Shown here piece after piece: positions 48,434 to 58,300 of a DNA stretch of 64,000 bases. Under the pieces are notes generated by a model, which was given only the letters and a program-made list of their open reading frames with translations, was not told the origin of the DNA and did not search any database. The position numbers and the translations under genes were made by a program. This DNA comes from Rodentibacter genomosp. 1 (GTDB taxonomy: Bacteria; Pseudomonadota; Gammaproteobacteria; Enterobacterales; Pasteurellaceae), in NCBI RefSeq assembly GCF_001999285.1, contig NZ_MLHN01000008.1, forward strand, positions 150,533 to 214,532, written 5' to 3'. Position 1 is the stretch's first letter; the number at the start of each line of letters is the position of its first letter.

Positions 48434-48551
48434 GGTGACTGATTCTCGCCTTAAAATTGGTGGGGAATTATAGATTTCTTTAGTATAATCAGCAATCTTT
48501 TATGCAACTATTTCTAATCGAATAGATACCATAATTTTAGTTGAGAGAATG

Positions 48552-49322
48552 ATGAATAAATATTTGATTTCCCTAGATAAAGATGAGCAACGTCGTGTGC
48601 TTTTCTTTTCGCAACCCGATACGGCAGATTTTTGTGTCTTTCCCGCCATTAATACCATGCAACGGGAATGGGAAGAATTGGCGCAGCCGTTTGATTTGGC
48701 TCAATTTGAGCAGCGTTACGGGCGTAAAGTGACGAAAGGTGAAATTGGTTGTACGCTGAGTCATCTTGCTGTGTATCGTTTAATCGTGGAAGATGAATCG
48801 GTGGCAGACGATGATTACGCCTTAGTGTGCGAAGATGATGCTTTGTTGGCGCCAAATTTCCAACAAAATTTGACCGCACTTTTAAACCAAAATAATGCCA
48901 TGCCGATTGTGCTTATCGGGCAATCCAAAATTGCTCAATTTAATGATACAGAGTTGGAAATTAATTATCCGACAACCTTTTCATTTTTGTGCCACAAAGC
49001 AGGGGCGGTGTCTTATGCCTATCCCTATAAAAGCTATTTTGCCGGTACGGTAGGATATTTAATCAAAAAATCCGCCGCCCGTGTTTTTCTCAAACTGCTT
49101 GAACAAGGCAAACCTTTTTGGCTTGCTGATGACTTTTTATTATTTGAAACGAGATTTGCCTTGCTGAATCAAGTGGTTCGTCCGCTGATGGTGATCGAAA
49201 ATCCAAAATTAGTCAGCAATCTTGAGGCGATTCGAGGTTCTCAAGCCAATAATCTTGCGAAAAAATTGATGAAATATCCGCTGAAAAAAATAATGGCGAT
49301 TCAGAAAAATTTAGGAAAATAA
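48552..49322 (+). CDS. Glycosyltransferase family 25 (LOS type)
   Basis: 256 residues from the second ATG (4 bases after GAGAG); an ATG 3 bp earlier is also possible. [19 protein letters not shown] and [17 protein letters not shown] are GT25 hallmarks, and [12 protein letters not shown] carries the metal-binding acids. GT25 enzymes add galactose or related sugars to lipooligosaccharide. The stop abuts the next ATG. Confidence 0.88.
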   Translation: MNKYLISLDKDEQRRVLFFSQPDTADFCVFPAINTMQREWEELAQPFDLAQFEQRYGRKVTKGEIGCTLSHLAVYRLIVEDESVADDDYALVCEDDALLAPNFQQNLTALLNQNNAMPIVLIGQSKIAQFNDTELEINYPTTFSFLCHKAGAVSYAYPYKSYFAGTVGYLIKKSAARVFLKLLEQGKPFWLADDFLLFETRFALLNQVVRPLMVIENPKLVSNLEAIRGSQANNLAKKLMKYPLKKIMAIQKNLGK

Positions 49323-50519
49323 ATGACCGCACTTTTTAATCTTTTCTATATCTATGATCCGTGGTTTTTCCATGTGGTGCGTATGTCTTTTGTGGTTGGC
49401 TTGCTTGCTTTGGGCGTGTTGTTTTATCGCTATATAAAGAAAAAAAACACGCAAGGCATTGTGGTGCCAATGGATAGTTTAGCTGTATTGTTAGGGCTAA
49501 TTTTATTGAGTGTGATTCCGCTACTGATAAATGGCACAAGGGATTTTTCAGTGGTGACTATGTATGTGAAATCACTGATTTTATTTATTTTCGGTATTGG
49601 GTTTTATAACGTTTTCTATGTGATACCCAATGGGCAACAGCTGCTTGTGCGTGATTTACAAATCGGGGTTGTGGTGCAATTTGTATTTGGCATATTAGCC
49701 TTGTTTGGTGTGTCATTTTTGGTGGATTTTTTGCTTTCAACCAATGCGGTGTTACCGGCAAGATTTTATGGTTCGGAACAGGAATACCGCCTGTATAACA
49801 TCACGGCGACAGCCTTTTTCCAACTGAGTTTATTTTACTTAATGCTGTTCCATTTTTTATTAGCGTATAACGCAAAACATAGCAGTATTCCGAGTGTTTT
49901 TATATTTTTGATGCTCTGTATCGGGTTGATTTCCGGTAGAACCTTTTTGTTGCTTTCCGTAGTGAGTATAGCCGTGTATTTTAAATGGCGATATGTCCCA
50001 TCGTTGATTGCATTTTTGCTATTGGTGCTGGGATTGGCTTATTTTGCACCCAAAAATCCTTATGTCGCTCATGCGCTAGAGCCGATCATTAATTTGTTGC
50101 ACGGCGTCGGTTTTGTGAGTTCTTCCACCGATACTTTAGTCAAAAATCATTTATTTATGCCGACTTTGAAACAATTTATCAGTGGTGATGGTATGTATAT
50201 GACAGGGCAGTTAGAGACAGGGCGTTATTACGGTAGTACGGATTCCGGTTTTTTACGCCAAATTTTATACGGTGGCATAGCTTACGCACTGGTTTGTTTT
50301 TTTGCCACCTTTTATTTTGTCCGTAAAGTCGCCCTGAATTGGTTTGATGGCAGTTGGAAATTTATTCTTTCCGCTTTTGTGATTCTTACCGCCTGCAATA
50401 TCAAAGCCGACACCTTCGCCTTTCCAGGCATTATGTTTGTGATGTTGATGTTTTTGTCGTTATTTGGCACTCATGGCAAACAACGCATTTTCTTAGAGAA
50501 AGAGGGAAAAAATGTTTAG
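49323..50519 (+). CDS. Wzy/O-antigen-polymerase-like membrane protein
   Basis: 398 residues with about 10-11 spans and a large periplasmic loop near 260-310 (LHGVGFVSSSTDTLVKNHLFM, DGMYMTGQLETGRYYGSTDSG). The layout is that of Wzy polymerases and O-antigen ligases, consistent with LsgC-like proteins. It begins MTALF, encoded by a DNA uptake sequence overlapping the start. The exact role, polymerase or ligase, is not decided by sequence. Overlaps the next gene by 8 bp. Confidence 0.78.
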   Translation: MTALFNLFYIYDPWFFHVVRMSFVVGLLALGVLFYRYIKKKNTQGIVVPMDSLAVLLGLILLSVIPLLINGTRDFSVVTMYVKSLILFIFGIGFYNVFYVIPNGQQLLVRDLQIGVVVQFVFGILALFGVSFLVDFLLSTNAVLPARFYGSEQEYRLYNITATAFFQLSLFYLMLFHFLLAYNAKHSSIPSVFIFLMLCIGLISGRTFLLLSVVSIAVYFKWRYVPSLIAFLLLVLGLAYFAPKNPYVAHALEPIINLLHGVGFVSSSTDTLVKNHLFMPTLKQFISGDGMYMTGQLETGRYYGSTDSGFLRQILYGGIAYALVCFFATFYFVRKVALNWFDGSWKFILSAFVILTACNIKADTFAFPGIMFVMLMFLSLFGTHGKQRIFLEKEGKNV

Positions 50520-51393
50520 TATCATTGTGCCGTCTTACAACCGAAAATCGGAAATTCCTGTTTTATTGGAAAGTTTAGGGGAGCAAACCCATAAAGCATT
50601 TGAGGTGGTGATTGTTGATGATTACTCGAAAGAGCCAGTTGTGGTGGAGAAATCTTATCCCTTTAAAGTAACAGTGATTCGTAATGAAACCAATCAGGGG
50701 GCGGCGGAAAGTCGAAATATCGGTGCGAGAGCCGCATTGGGAGAATGGTTGTTATTTTTGGATGATGATGATCGTTTTGCTGAGAATAAATGTGAGCGAT
50801 TGGCAGAGGTGATTAACAAACATCCTGATATTAATTTTATTTACCACCCTGCAAAATGCGAAATGGTGAACGAAGGTTTTACCTATGTAACCAAACCGAT
50901 CCCACCACAAGAAATTAGTGTGGAACGGATTTTACTTGCCAACAAAATTGGCGGTATGCCGATGGTAGCGGTCAAGAAAGATCTTTTCTTAAAAATAGGC
51001 GGATTATCAACCGCACTTCGCTCTTTGGAAGACTATGATTTCCTCTTAAAAGTGATCAAAGAGCCTGATTTCAAGCCTTATATGCTGAGTGAGCCATTGA
51101 CCTTTTGTACTTTTCACACCAAACGTGCCAGTGTCTCAACGGATACCACCAATACAGAAAAAGCCATTGATTACATTCGTGAGCATTATGTGGAAACACA
51201 AGAGCAGGCACATAATTTCAATATTAACGCCAGCTATATTTTGGCTTATCCACATATCATGAACTTATCACGCAAGGCGGCGTATTATTATTTTGATATT
51301 TTTAAACAAACCAAAAGTATTAAACAATTCGTGATTGCAATGGTTGTGCTGATTTCGCCGAAACTGGCACTGAATTTGAAACGATTTATGTAA
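50512..51393 (+). CDS. Glycosyltransferase family 2
   Basis: 293 residues. GT-A fold: FSIIVPSYNRKSEIPVLLESLGEQT, VVIVDDYSKEP, NQGAAESRNIGARAALGEW and the metal motif LFLDDDDRFAENK. The later SLEDYDFLLKVIKE is the catalytic ED region. It adds a sugar from a nucleotide donor, acceptor unknown. Co-translated with the previous gene. Confidence 0.88.
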   Translation: MFSIIVPSYNRKSEIPVLLESLGEQTHKAFEVVIVDDYSKEPVVVEKSYPFKVTVIRNETNQGAAESRNIGARAALGEWLLFLDDDDRFAENKCERLAEVINKHPDINFIYHPAKCEMVNEGFTYVTKPIPPQEISVERILLANKIGGMPMVAVKKDLFLKIGGLSTALRSLEDYDFLLKVIKEPDFKPYMLSEPLTFCTFHTKRASVSTDTTNTEKAIDYIREHYVETQEQAHNFNINASYILAYPHIMNLSRKAAYYYFDIFKQTKSIKQFVIAMVVLISPKLALNLKRFM

Positions 51394-51407
51394 TAGAAAG
51401 GATAGTC

Positions 51408-52211
51408 ATGAAATTTTCAGTTTTAATGTCTTTATATATTAAAGAAAATCCGCGATTTTTACGGGAATGTTTTGAAAGTCTAGCCGCTCAAACCCATCAG
51501 GCGGATGAAATCGTTTTAGTATTTGATGGTGAGGTTACTGAGGAACTGGAAACAGTGGTTTCCGAATTTGAAAAACAGTTACCGTTAAAATTAGTGAAAT
51601 TACCGCAAAATCGAGGACTGGGAAATGCCTTAAATGAAGGGTTGAAACATTGCAGTCATCAGTGGGTTTTCCGTATGGATACGGATGATATTTGCGTGCC
51701 GGAACGTTTTGCTAAACAAGTGACATTTATTGAACAACACCCCGATACCATTATTTTTGGCGGACAAATTGCCGAGTTTGGTGAGAATGTCAATGATATT
51801 GTGGCTTACCGCCGTGTGCCGACAGAAGCAGAGGATATTGTGAAATTTACGCAAAAACGTTGCCCTTTTAACCATATGACGGTGGCATATCAAAAAAGTG
51901 TGGTGATAAATTGTGGGGGGTATGAGGATCTGCAAGAGGATTATTATTTATGGATTAAACTTGTGGCACAAGGTCAAGCCGTGGCAAATTTACCGGATAT
52001 TTTGGTTTATGCTCGGGTAGGCAATGGAATGGTTGGGCGGCGGCGTGGTTTAAATCAGGCTAAAGCAGAATGGCGGTTATTTAAATTAAAATATCGTTTA
52101 GGTATTCAGGATTTCGCCTCAGGTTTTTTTATTTTTGTATTGCGATCAGGCTCCCGTTTATTGCCAACTGCCTTATTAAAAGCGGCTTATAATCAATTTT
52201 TAAGAAAATAA
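51408..52211 (+). CDS. Glycosyltransferase family 2 (LsgF-like)
   Basis: 267 residues. MKFSVLMSLYIKENPRFLRECFESL, EIVLVFDGEVTEELE, NRGLGNALNEGLKHC and the metal site RMDTDDICVPERF, then EDYYLWIKLVAQG. It resembles amylovoran/LsgF-type transferases. Last gene of the rightward glycan cluster. Confidence 0.88.
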   Translation: MKFSVLMSLYIKENPRFLRECFESLAAQTHQADEIVLVFDGEVTEELETVVSEFEKQLPLKLVKLPQNRGLGNALNEGLKHCSHQWVFRMDTDDICVPERFAKQVTFIEQHPDTIIFGGQIAEFGENVNDIVAYRRVPTEAEDIVKFTQKRCPFNHMTVAYQKSVVINCGGYEDLQEDYYLWIKLVAQGQAVANLPDILVYARVGNGMVGRRRGLNQAKAEWRLFKLKYRLGIQDFASGFFIFVLRSGSRLLPTALLKAAYNQFLRK

Positions 52212-52228
52212 TGTTAAAAGGAAAGCAA

Positions 52229-53332
52229 ATGAAAAAAATCTCGTTATTATCGACCGCACTTTTATCCTGCTTAATTATGGGATGTTCCAGTGTCAGTCAA
52301 ACAGTATCAGCAAATATTCCTGCGGTGAGCCGTGATGCGGTTTATTCCAAACCCCGTACACAGAATAATTTTAATGATTATGTACAATTTTTAAAAGGCA
52401 AAGCGGTAACGGAAGGGGTTTCTCCAGCGACGTTAAATGCACAAAATAATATTCGTTATATAGAAAAAGCGGTGGCGTTAGATCGGGCGCAGGCAGGAAG
52501 AACCGTCAAACGTGATCCAAACCAACCGCCAGTGCTAAATCCAAATGGTACAACCAATTACCTCAATAAAGTACTGACCAATAATAAAGTGAATGTGGCG
52601 GAGGATCGTTATTGGGAAGTCCAAGTACCGCTTCAACGGGCAAGTCAGCGTTATGGCGTACAACAAGAATATATCCTTGCATTATGGGGAATGGAAAGCA
52701 GTTTCGGACATTACCAAGGACGTTATGATGTGTTATCTGCCTTGGCGACTCTTGCCTTTGATGGCAGACGTGAAGCCTTGTTTAGCAAAGAATTTATCAA
52801 TGCGATGAAAATGTTGGATCGAGATCATATTCAACGTGCCCGAATGTTGGGATCGTGGGCGGGCGCAATGGGGCAAACCCAATTTATGCCAAGTGCTTTC
52901 TTAAATTATGCGGCTGATGGTAACGGCGATGGGAGAAAGGATATTTGGACAAATCAATTTGATGCTTTTGCTTCCATTGCAAATTATTTACATACCGTAG
53001 GTTGGGACGATAAATTGCCTTGGGGTATCGAAGTGACGTTAACCCAACCCATTGATTTATCCCTTTCCGGTATTGAGAAAAATAAAGCCCGTTCTTTGCG
53101 TGATTGGCAAGCTCAAGGTGTGATGCCGTTAAGTTTCAGCGCACAAGAACAATCAAAATTGACCGCACTTTCCCATACGGATCTTTGGCTTGTCCGTCCG
53201 GATAAACAGGTAGGGAGAGCATTTTTAGTATCAAATAATTTCCGCACGATTTTAGACTGGAATAAATCTAATTATTTTGCCGTGAGTATCGGAATGTTTG
53301 CGGATCTAATTAAAGAAAGGATTGGGCTGTAA
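52229..53332 (+). CDS. Lytic murein transglycosylase B family lipoprotein
   Basis: 367 residues from ATG 52229 (AAAGGAAAG upstream). Lipobox LIMGC with lipidated C19. The SLT_2 domain has catalytic E156 (ALWGMESSFGHYQGRYDVL), GSWAGAMGQTQFMPSAFL and the calcium-like loop DGNGDGRKDIW. It cleaves peptidoglycan with anhydromuropeptide formation. The gene is close to MltB, but the C-terminus suggests the related 'lytic murein transglycosylase' subfamily. A DNA uptake sequence encodes STALL in the signal peptide. Confidence 0.9.
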   Translation: MKKISLLSTALLSCLIMGCSSVSQTVSANIPAVSRDAVYSKPRTQNNFNDYVQFLKGKAVTEGVSPATLNAQNNIRYIEKAVALDRAQAGRTVKRDPNQPPVLNPNGTTNYLNKVLTNNKVNVAEDRYWEVQVPLQRASQRYGVQQEYILALWGMESSFGHYQGRYDVLSALATLAFDGRREALFSKEFINAMKMLDRDHIQRARMLGSWAGAMGQTQFMPSAFLNYAADGNGDGRKDIWTNQFDAFASIANYLHTVGWDDKLPWGIEVTLTQPIDLSLSGIEKNKARSLRDWQAQGVMPLSFSAQEQSKLTALSHTDLWLVRPDKQVGRAFLVSNNFRTILDWNKSNYFAVSIGMFADLIKERIGL

Positions 53333-53532
53333 AATAGACAGTCTGTTTTCAAGTGCGGTCGATTTTTGTTTGAAATTTGTCGGATTATATGGAAACCAAA
53401 TTGAACGCACAGCCAAAAAACATTGTATATATGTTGATGGGATTGCCGTGACTCGCTCATTGCGGTATAAACATTAATAAACAATTGCCTTGCGTGCAAT
53501 TAAACGAATAAATTCAATCATTTAATCAAAGT

Positions 53533-55290
53533 ATGAAAACAGTATTTAACAAACTTTATACCATTACATTATTCTCAACGACACCATTATGTGTTTTCGC
53601 TAACCAACCACCGGAAAATTTTTCCCGCTTAAACCAAATGGATGCACTTCAACAACAGCGTCAACAGCAAAATCAGAAGGAGCAAGAGAAAACCCTACAA
53701 TCTCAGGCTGATGTTCGTTTAGAGACGACAAATGACGAAAAATTGTCCCTATCCGATAAAGAAACCCTTTGTTACCCGATTCATCATATTGCATTGATTG
53801 ATTATTCAGCGGAACATTCCTCTTCTAAGAGCCAATTCCAATGGGCATTAAATCAAGCCTCTGATGATTTAAAACTCACCCTCCCACATTGTTTTGGGGG
53901 AGAAGGACTTGGGGTTTTGATGAAACAAATTCAAAATCGAATTATTGAAAAAGGATACGTGACGACACGTGTTGTCACACAAGAGCAAGATCTGAAAGGT
54001 GGTTCATTAGTGTTGACGATTATTCCCGGTAAAGTCGGGAATATTCTCGTTGAGGATAGTGGTGATATTTCACGTTTTACCCGTTTAAGTGCCTTAACAG
54101 GTTTCACTTTTGCAAAAGGTGATCTTTTGAATGTAAGGGATATGGAGCAATCCCTTGAAAATCTTAAAAGGGTGCCGACAGCAGAAGCAAACATTGAGTT
54201 ATTACCTAGCGAGACCGAGATAGGTGTCAGCGATATTAAAATCAGTTATCAACAAACCTTGCCTTTTAGACTTAATTTAAGTTTGGATGACGCCGGTTCA
54301 AAATCAACGGGGAAATATCAAGCAAGCGGTACCTTGTCCATTGATAATCTTTTTTCTGCTAACGATCTTTTTTATACCTCTTTTACACATAGTTTAAAAA
54401 CTCACAATGATGAAAAAGGTAACCGTGCCAGTAAAAATTTAACCTTCTATTATTCTATCCCTTTCGGTTATTGGACGTTATCGGCATCACAAACTTATAA
54501 CCGTTATCGTCAAGAAGTGTTTGGTGCGTTCGATAATAACTATCTTTATTCGGGAAAAAGTAACACAACAAAGGCGACACTATCTTATTTAGTTTATCGG
54601 GACAGTAAGCGTAAGACCTCTGTTTTTGGTGGCTTTTGGTCTCGTCAATCCGGTAACTATGTGGATGGCTCAGAGATTGATGTACAAAAACGTCGTATGG
54701 CGGGTTGGGAGGCAGGACTTTCTCATAAAGAATATATGGGTGATGCGGTTCTTGAATTATCAGCTAGCTATAAACGGGGAACCGGTGTAAGGGGCGCATT
54801 ATCCGCACCGGAGGAGCTTTGGGGAGAAGGGACATCCCGTCCTGAAATAATTTTTGCCGATATTAATTTTACTCAACCTTTTATGCTGGGTAAGCAATCT
54901 TGGCAATATCAAACTGCTTGGCGTGCACAATGGAACAAAACGCCTTTAATTGCTCAAGATCGTTTCAGTATTGGCGGACGTTATACCGTAAGGGGTTTTG
55001 ATGGTGAACTGACACTTGCCGGTGAACGAGGCTGGTTATGGCGTAATGAATTTGCTTGGAATGTGAAGGGTAAAGGACAACAACTTTATTTGGCTCTTGA
55101 TGGCGGACGGGTGATGGGGTGGTCGACCCAATCCCAATTAGGACATCATCTTATTGGGAGTGCCATTGGGTTAAAAGGCGGTGGGAAAGGTTTTTACTAT
55201 GATGTTTTTGTCGGCAAACCAATCAGCAAACCAACCGGTTTTAAAACCTCCCATACCGTAGCCGGTTTTAATCTGGGTTATAGTTTTTAA
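53533..55290 (+). CDS. cdiB: TpsB/CdiB outer-membrane transporter (two-partner secretion)
   Basis: 585 residues. Signal peptide to about residue 24, a Gln-rich linker (about 35-58), a POTRA region (CYPIHHIALIDYS; RIIEKGYVTTRVV; GGSLVLTIIPGKVGNI), then a 16-strand barrel ending FNLGYSF with a terminal Phe. The lid-loop motif VRGFDGE is at 486-492. FhaC/CdiB proteins thread the partner exoprotein across the outer membrane. It lies 69 bp before the giant exoprotein gene, in the CdiBA order. The symbol is tentative. Confidence 0.88.
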   Translation: MKTVFNKLYTITLFSTTPLCVFANQPPENFSRLNQMDALQQQRQQQNQKEQEKTLQSQADVRLETTNDEKLSLSDKETLCYPIHHIALIDYSAEHSSSKSQFQWALNQASDDLKLTLPHCFGGEGLGVLMKQIQNRIIEKGYVTTRVVTQEQDLKGGSLVLTIIPGKVGNILVEDSGDISRFTRLSALTGFTFAKGDLLNVRDMEQSLENLKRVPTAEANIELLPSETEIGVSDIKISYQQTLPFRLNLSLDDAGSKSTGKYQASGTLSIDNLFSANDLFYTSFTHSLKTHNDEKGNRASKNLTFYYSIPFGYWTLSASQTYNRYRQEVFGAFDNNYLYSGKSNTTKATLSYLVYRDSKRKTSVFGGFWSRQSGNYVDGSEIDVQKRRMAGWEAGLSHKEYMGDAVLELSASYKRGTGVRGALSAPEELWGEGTSRPEIIFADINFTQPFMLGKQSWQYQTAWRAQWNKTPLIAQDRFSIGGRYTVRGFDGELTLAGERGWLWRNEFAWNVKGKGQQLYLALDGGRVMGWSTQSQLGHHLIGSAIGLKGGGKGFYYDVFVGKPISKPTGFKTSHTVAGFNLGYSF

Positions 55291-55359
55291 TAGCGCTTTT
55301 CTCCCGATGTTTACAGAGGGAGAGATTTGAATAAAAGATTTTGAAATAAGGATTTAAAA

Positions 55360-58300
55360 ATGAATAAAAAGTGTTTCCGTGTCATTTTCAGTAAAACCTT
55401 ACAATGTTTGGTTGTCACATCGGAATTGGCGAAAAGTGCGGATAAATCACCATCAGCGCCAAATACCGACAAAGTGCGGTTAAAAAATACGGTGTTTTCA
55501 TTGAACCCAACCGTATTTGCCTTATTTTGTGCTTTTGGTTTTGTGACCTTTTCAACGCCTTCCCTTGCAGAGGCCTTAATTATCCGTGCAGACCAAAGTG
55601 CATCAAAAAATCATCAACCTATCGTGTTACAAACGGCAAACGGGTTACCTCAGGTCAATATCCAAACGCCGAATGATAAAGGGTTATCCCATAATAAATA
55701 CAGTAAATTTGATGTGGATACTAAAGGCGCCATTCTAAACAACAGCCGAACCAATGTTCAGACCCAACAAGGCGGCTGGGTGCAAGGTAACCCTTACCTT
55801 GCCCGTGGTGAGGCAAAAGTGATTTTAAATGAAGTCAATTCATCGGATCCTTCCGTGCTGAAAGGCTATGTGGAAGTGGCGGGTAAAAAAGCCGATGTCA
55901 TCATTGCTAATCCATCAGGCATTCATTGTGACGGTTGCGGGGTGATTAATTCCGATCGTGCGACACTGACGACCGGCAAACCACAAATCCAAAACGGCAA
56001 TTTGGAAAGTTTCGTGGTAGAAAAAGGTAAAGTAAGTGTATCCGGTAAAGGCTTAGATAACAGTCGGGTGGATTATACGGAGATTATTGCACGAGAAACC
56101 CAACTCAATGCCGGCGTTTGGTCAAAAAAAGAAATGAAGGTGGTCACCGGTAAAAATACGGTGAAGCGTACGGATAAAGCGGAAGATTTGCAAATTATTC
56201 ATACAAACCAAGCAACCGCTCAAGAATCTAAGCCGAAAGTTGCGATTGATGTAGGGCAATTAGGGGGAATGTATGCAGGAAAGATCCATTTAATTGGTAC
56301 TGAACAAGGTGTCGGTGTACACAATGCCGGGCATATTGGTGCGAATGCTGAAACGCTCAAGATTGACAGCCAAGGTCGAATTGTCAATAGCGGTACGTTA
56401 AATGCGAATAAAGCGGTTCAGCTTACAGGTACACAAGGTATTGAAAACACAGGTAAGATTGAAAACCGTCAGGGAGATATCACACTTAATAGCAAATCGA
56501 ATATTAAACAAGATGGGGCGATTGTTGCCCGCTCAGGTAATATTCATAAAACTGCCAATCGGGGCATTAGCCAACAAGGTGAATCCATTGCAAAAGGGAA
56601 TATTCACTACCATGCTGCCGATGTCAGCGCTTCAACCCACTCACTTATCGCAGCGGGTGTGGAGGTAAAAGATACGGCAGAAGGGGAGAAACGCGCACTG
56701 GAAAACTTCTCTGTACAGGGTAAAAATATTACTGTTGACACAACAGGTAAAACGGCATTACAAGGCAAAAATATTGCTTCGGGTAATCTCAAAATCGGTA
56801 GTTCGGAAGCAAACTTAGATCATAGTCAAATTTCAGCTTATTCAATTAAGGTTAACGCCGGTCATGGGGCGATAGAGGCTAATAATGCGCATCTCATTGC
56901 ACAACGTGATTTAACACTTAAAACCCCTACCGCACTTCGAACCCAAAACAGTTACCTAAAAGCGGATAAGATTTCTACACAACAGTATTCACTTAATACG
57001 AAAAATTCGATTTGGGAGCAAACCGGCACGGACTTATTTTCGATTAATACGGCAGATAAGCTACAAAATCAAGGCGGTACCTTTAAAACACAAGGGGATT
57101 TGAGTGTTCATACTCAAGGTATTGATAATCGACAAGGACGTTTTATCGCCGCCGGAAAACTCACCATTGATGTTGGTAAAAATAAGGTCGATTCGACCGA
57201 TGGCGTGCTTGCTTCAAACCAAGCATTGTCATTGACCTCCGGTGAACTTATCAATGACGGCGGTTTGATTCAATCACCGCAAGGCATCCGCCTGAATACG
57301 CAAGGCGGATATTTATCCAATCAACAAACGTTAACCGATAGCCAAGATAAAGGGATTGTGACCTTAGGTGAGTTGGAGATTGACGCCGCAGATTTGGGTA
57401 ACCAACAAGGGCGAATAGTGAGTGGCGGGGATCAGCAGATTAAGGCGATGGAGGTGAATAATACTCAAGGTTTGATGAGAACCAATCAAGCTTTAAATCT
57501 TGTTGCACAATCCATTCAAAATCATGACGGTGTGATGTCGGCAAAATCAACAGCCACAATCTCAGTTGAGAAAAACTTTACTCAAACAGGGGGACAACTG
57601 GGGGCAAATGCGCTCATGCTTAATGCTGGAAGTCTCAATAGTACAGATAACAGCCTGATCGCGGCAGATCTTGCCAATATTCAAGTTTTAGGTAAGTTTA
57701 ATCACCAACAAAGCCGTTTAAATACGCGCAATGATTTAACGATTCAAAGCCAAGCCTTAATTAATACCTTAGGTACCATCAATAGTGTTGCCGGAAATAT
57801 CAAGATTAACACGCAACAACATCAACTCAATAATCACCAAGGGTATATTACCGCAAAAGGGCATATTGAATTAGATTCCGGCGAGTTAAAAAACCAAGAT
57901 GGATCAATTTATTCCCAACAGGATATTCGGATTGATACTCACAATCAGAAGTTAAACAATCAACAGACTCAAGGTGAGTATCAGGGTATTTTGAGCCAAG
58001 GCAATTTAACTATCTATGCCGATAAATTAGATAATACGCAGGGAACCCTCTCGGCAAAATCCTCTCAACTGAATATCTCTGAATTAGTCAATCGTTTTGG
58101 AATTTTACAAAACCGTGATGATTTATTGTTGCATACACAACGTATTGATAATACGGAAGGGATGATTTCAGGGGTAAAAAACGTCGTCTTGGCTGTCAGT
58201 GATCTCTTTACACAAAAGGCGGGAAAAGTCGGTGCCGGGGAATTAGTATTAAATGCGGGGGAAGTTAATTCAACCGAGAAGAGTCTTATTGTTGCGGACA

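Noticed and set aside
48549..52211. Phase-variable tetranucleotide repeats expected in LOS genes
   Set aside because: No run of CAAT, GCAA or similar repeats is present in any gene of the cluster.
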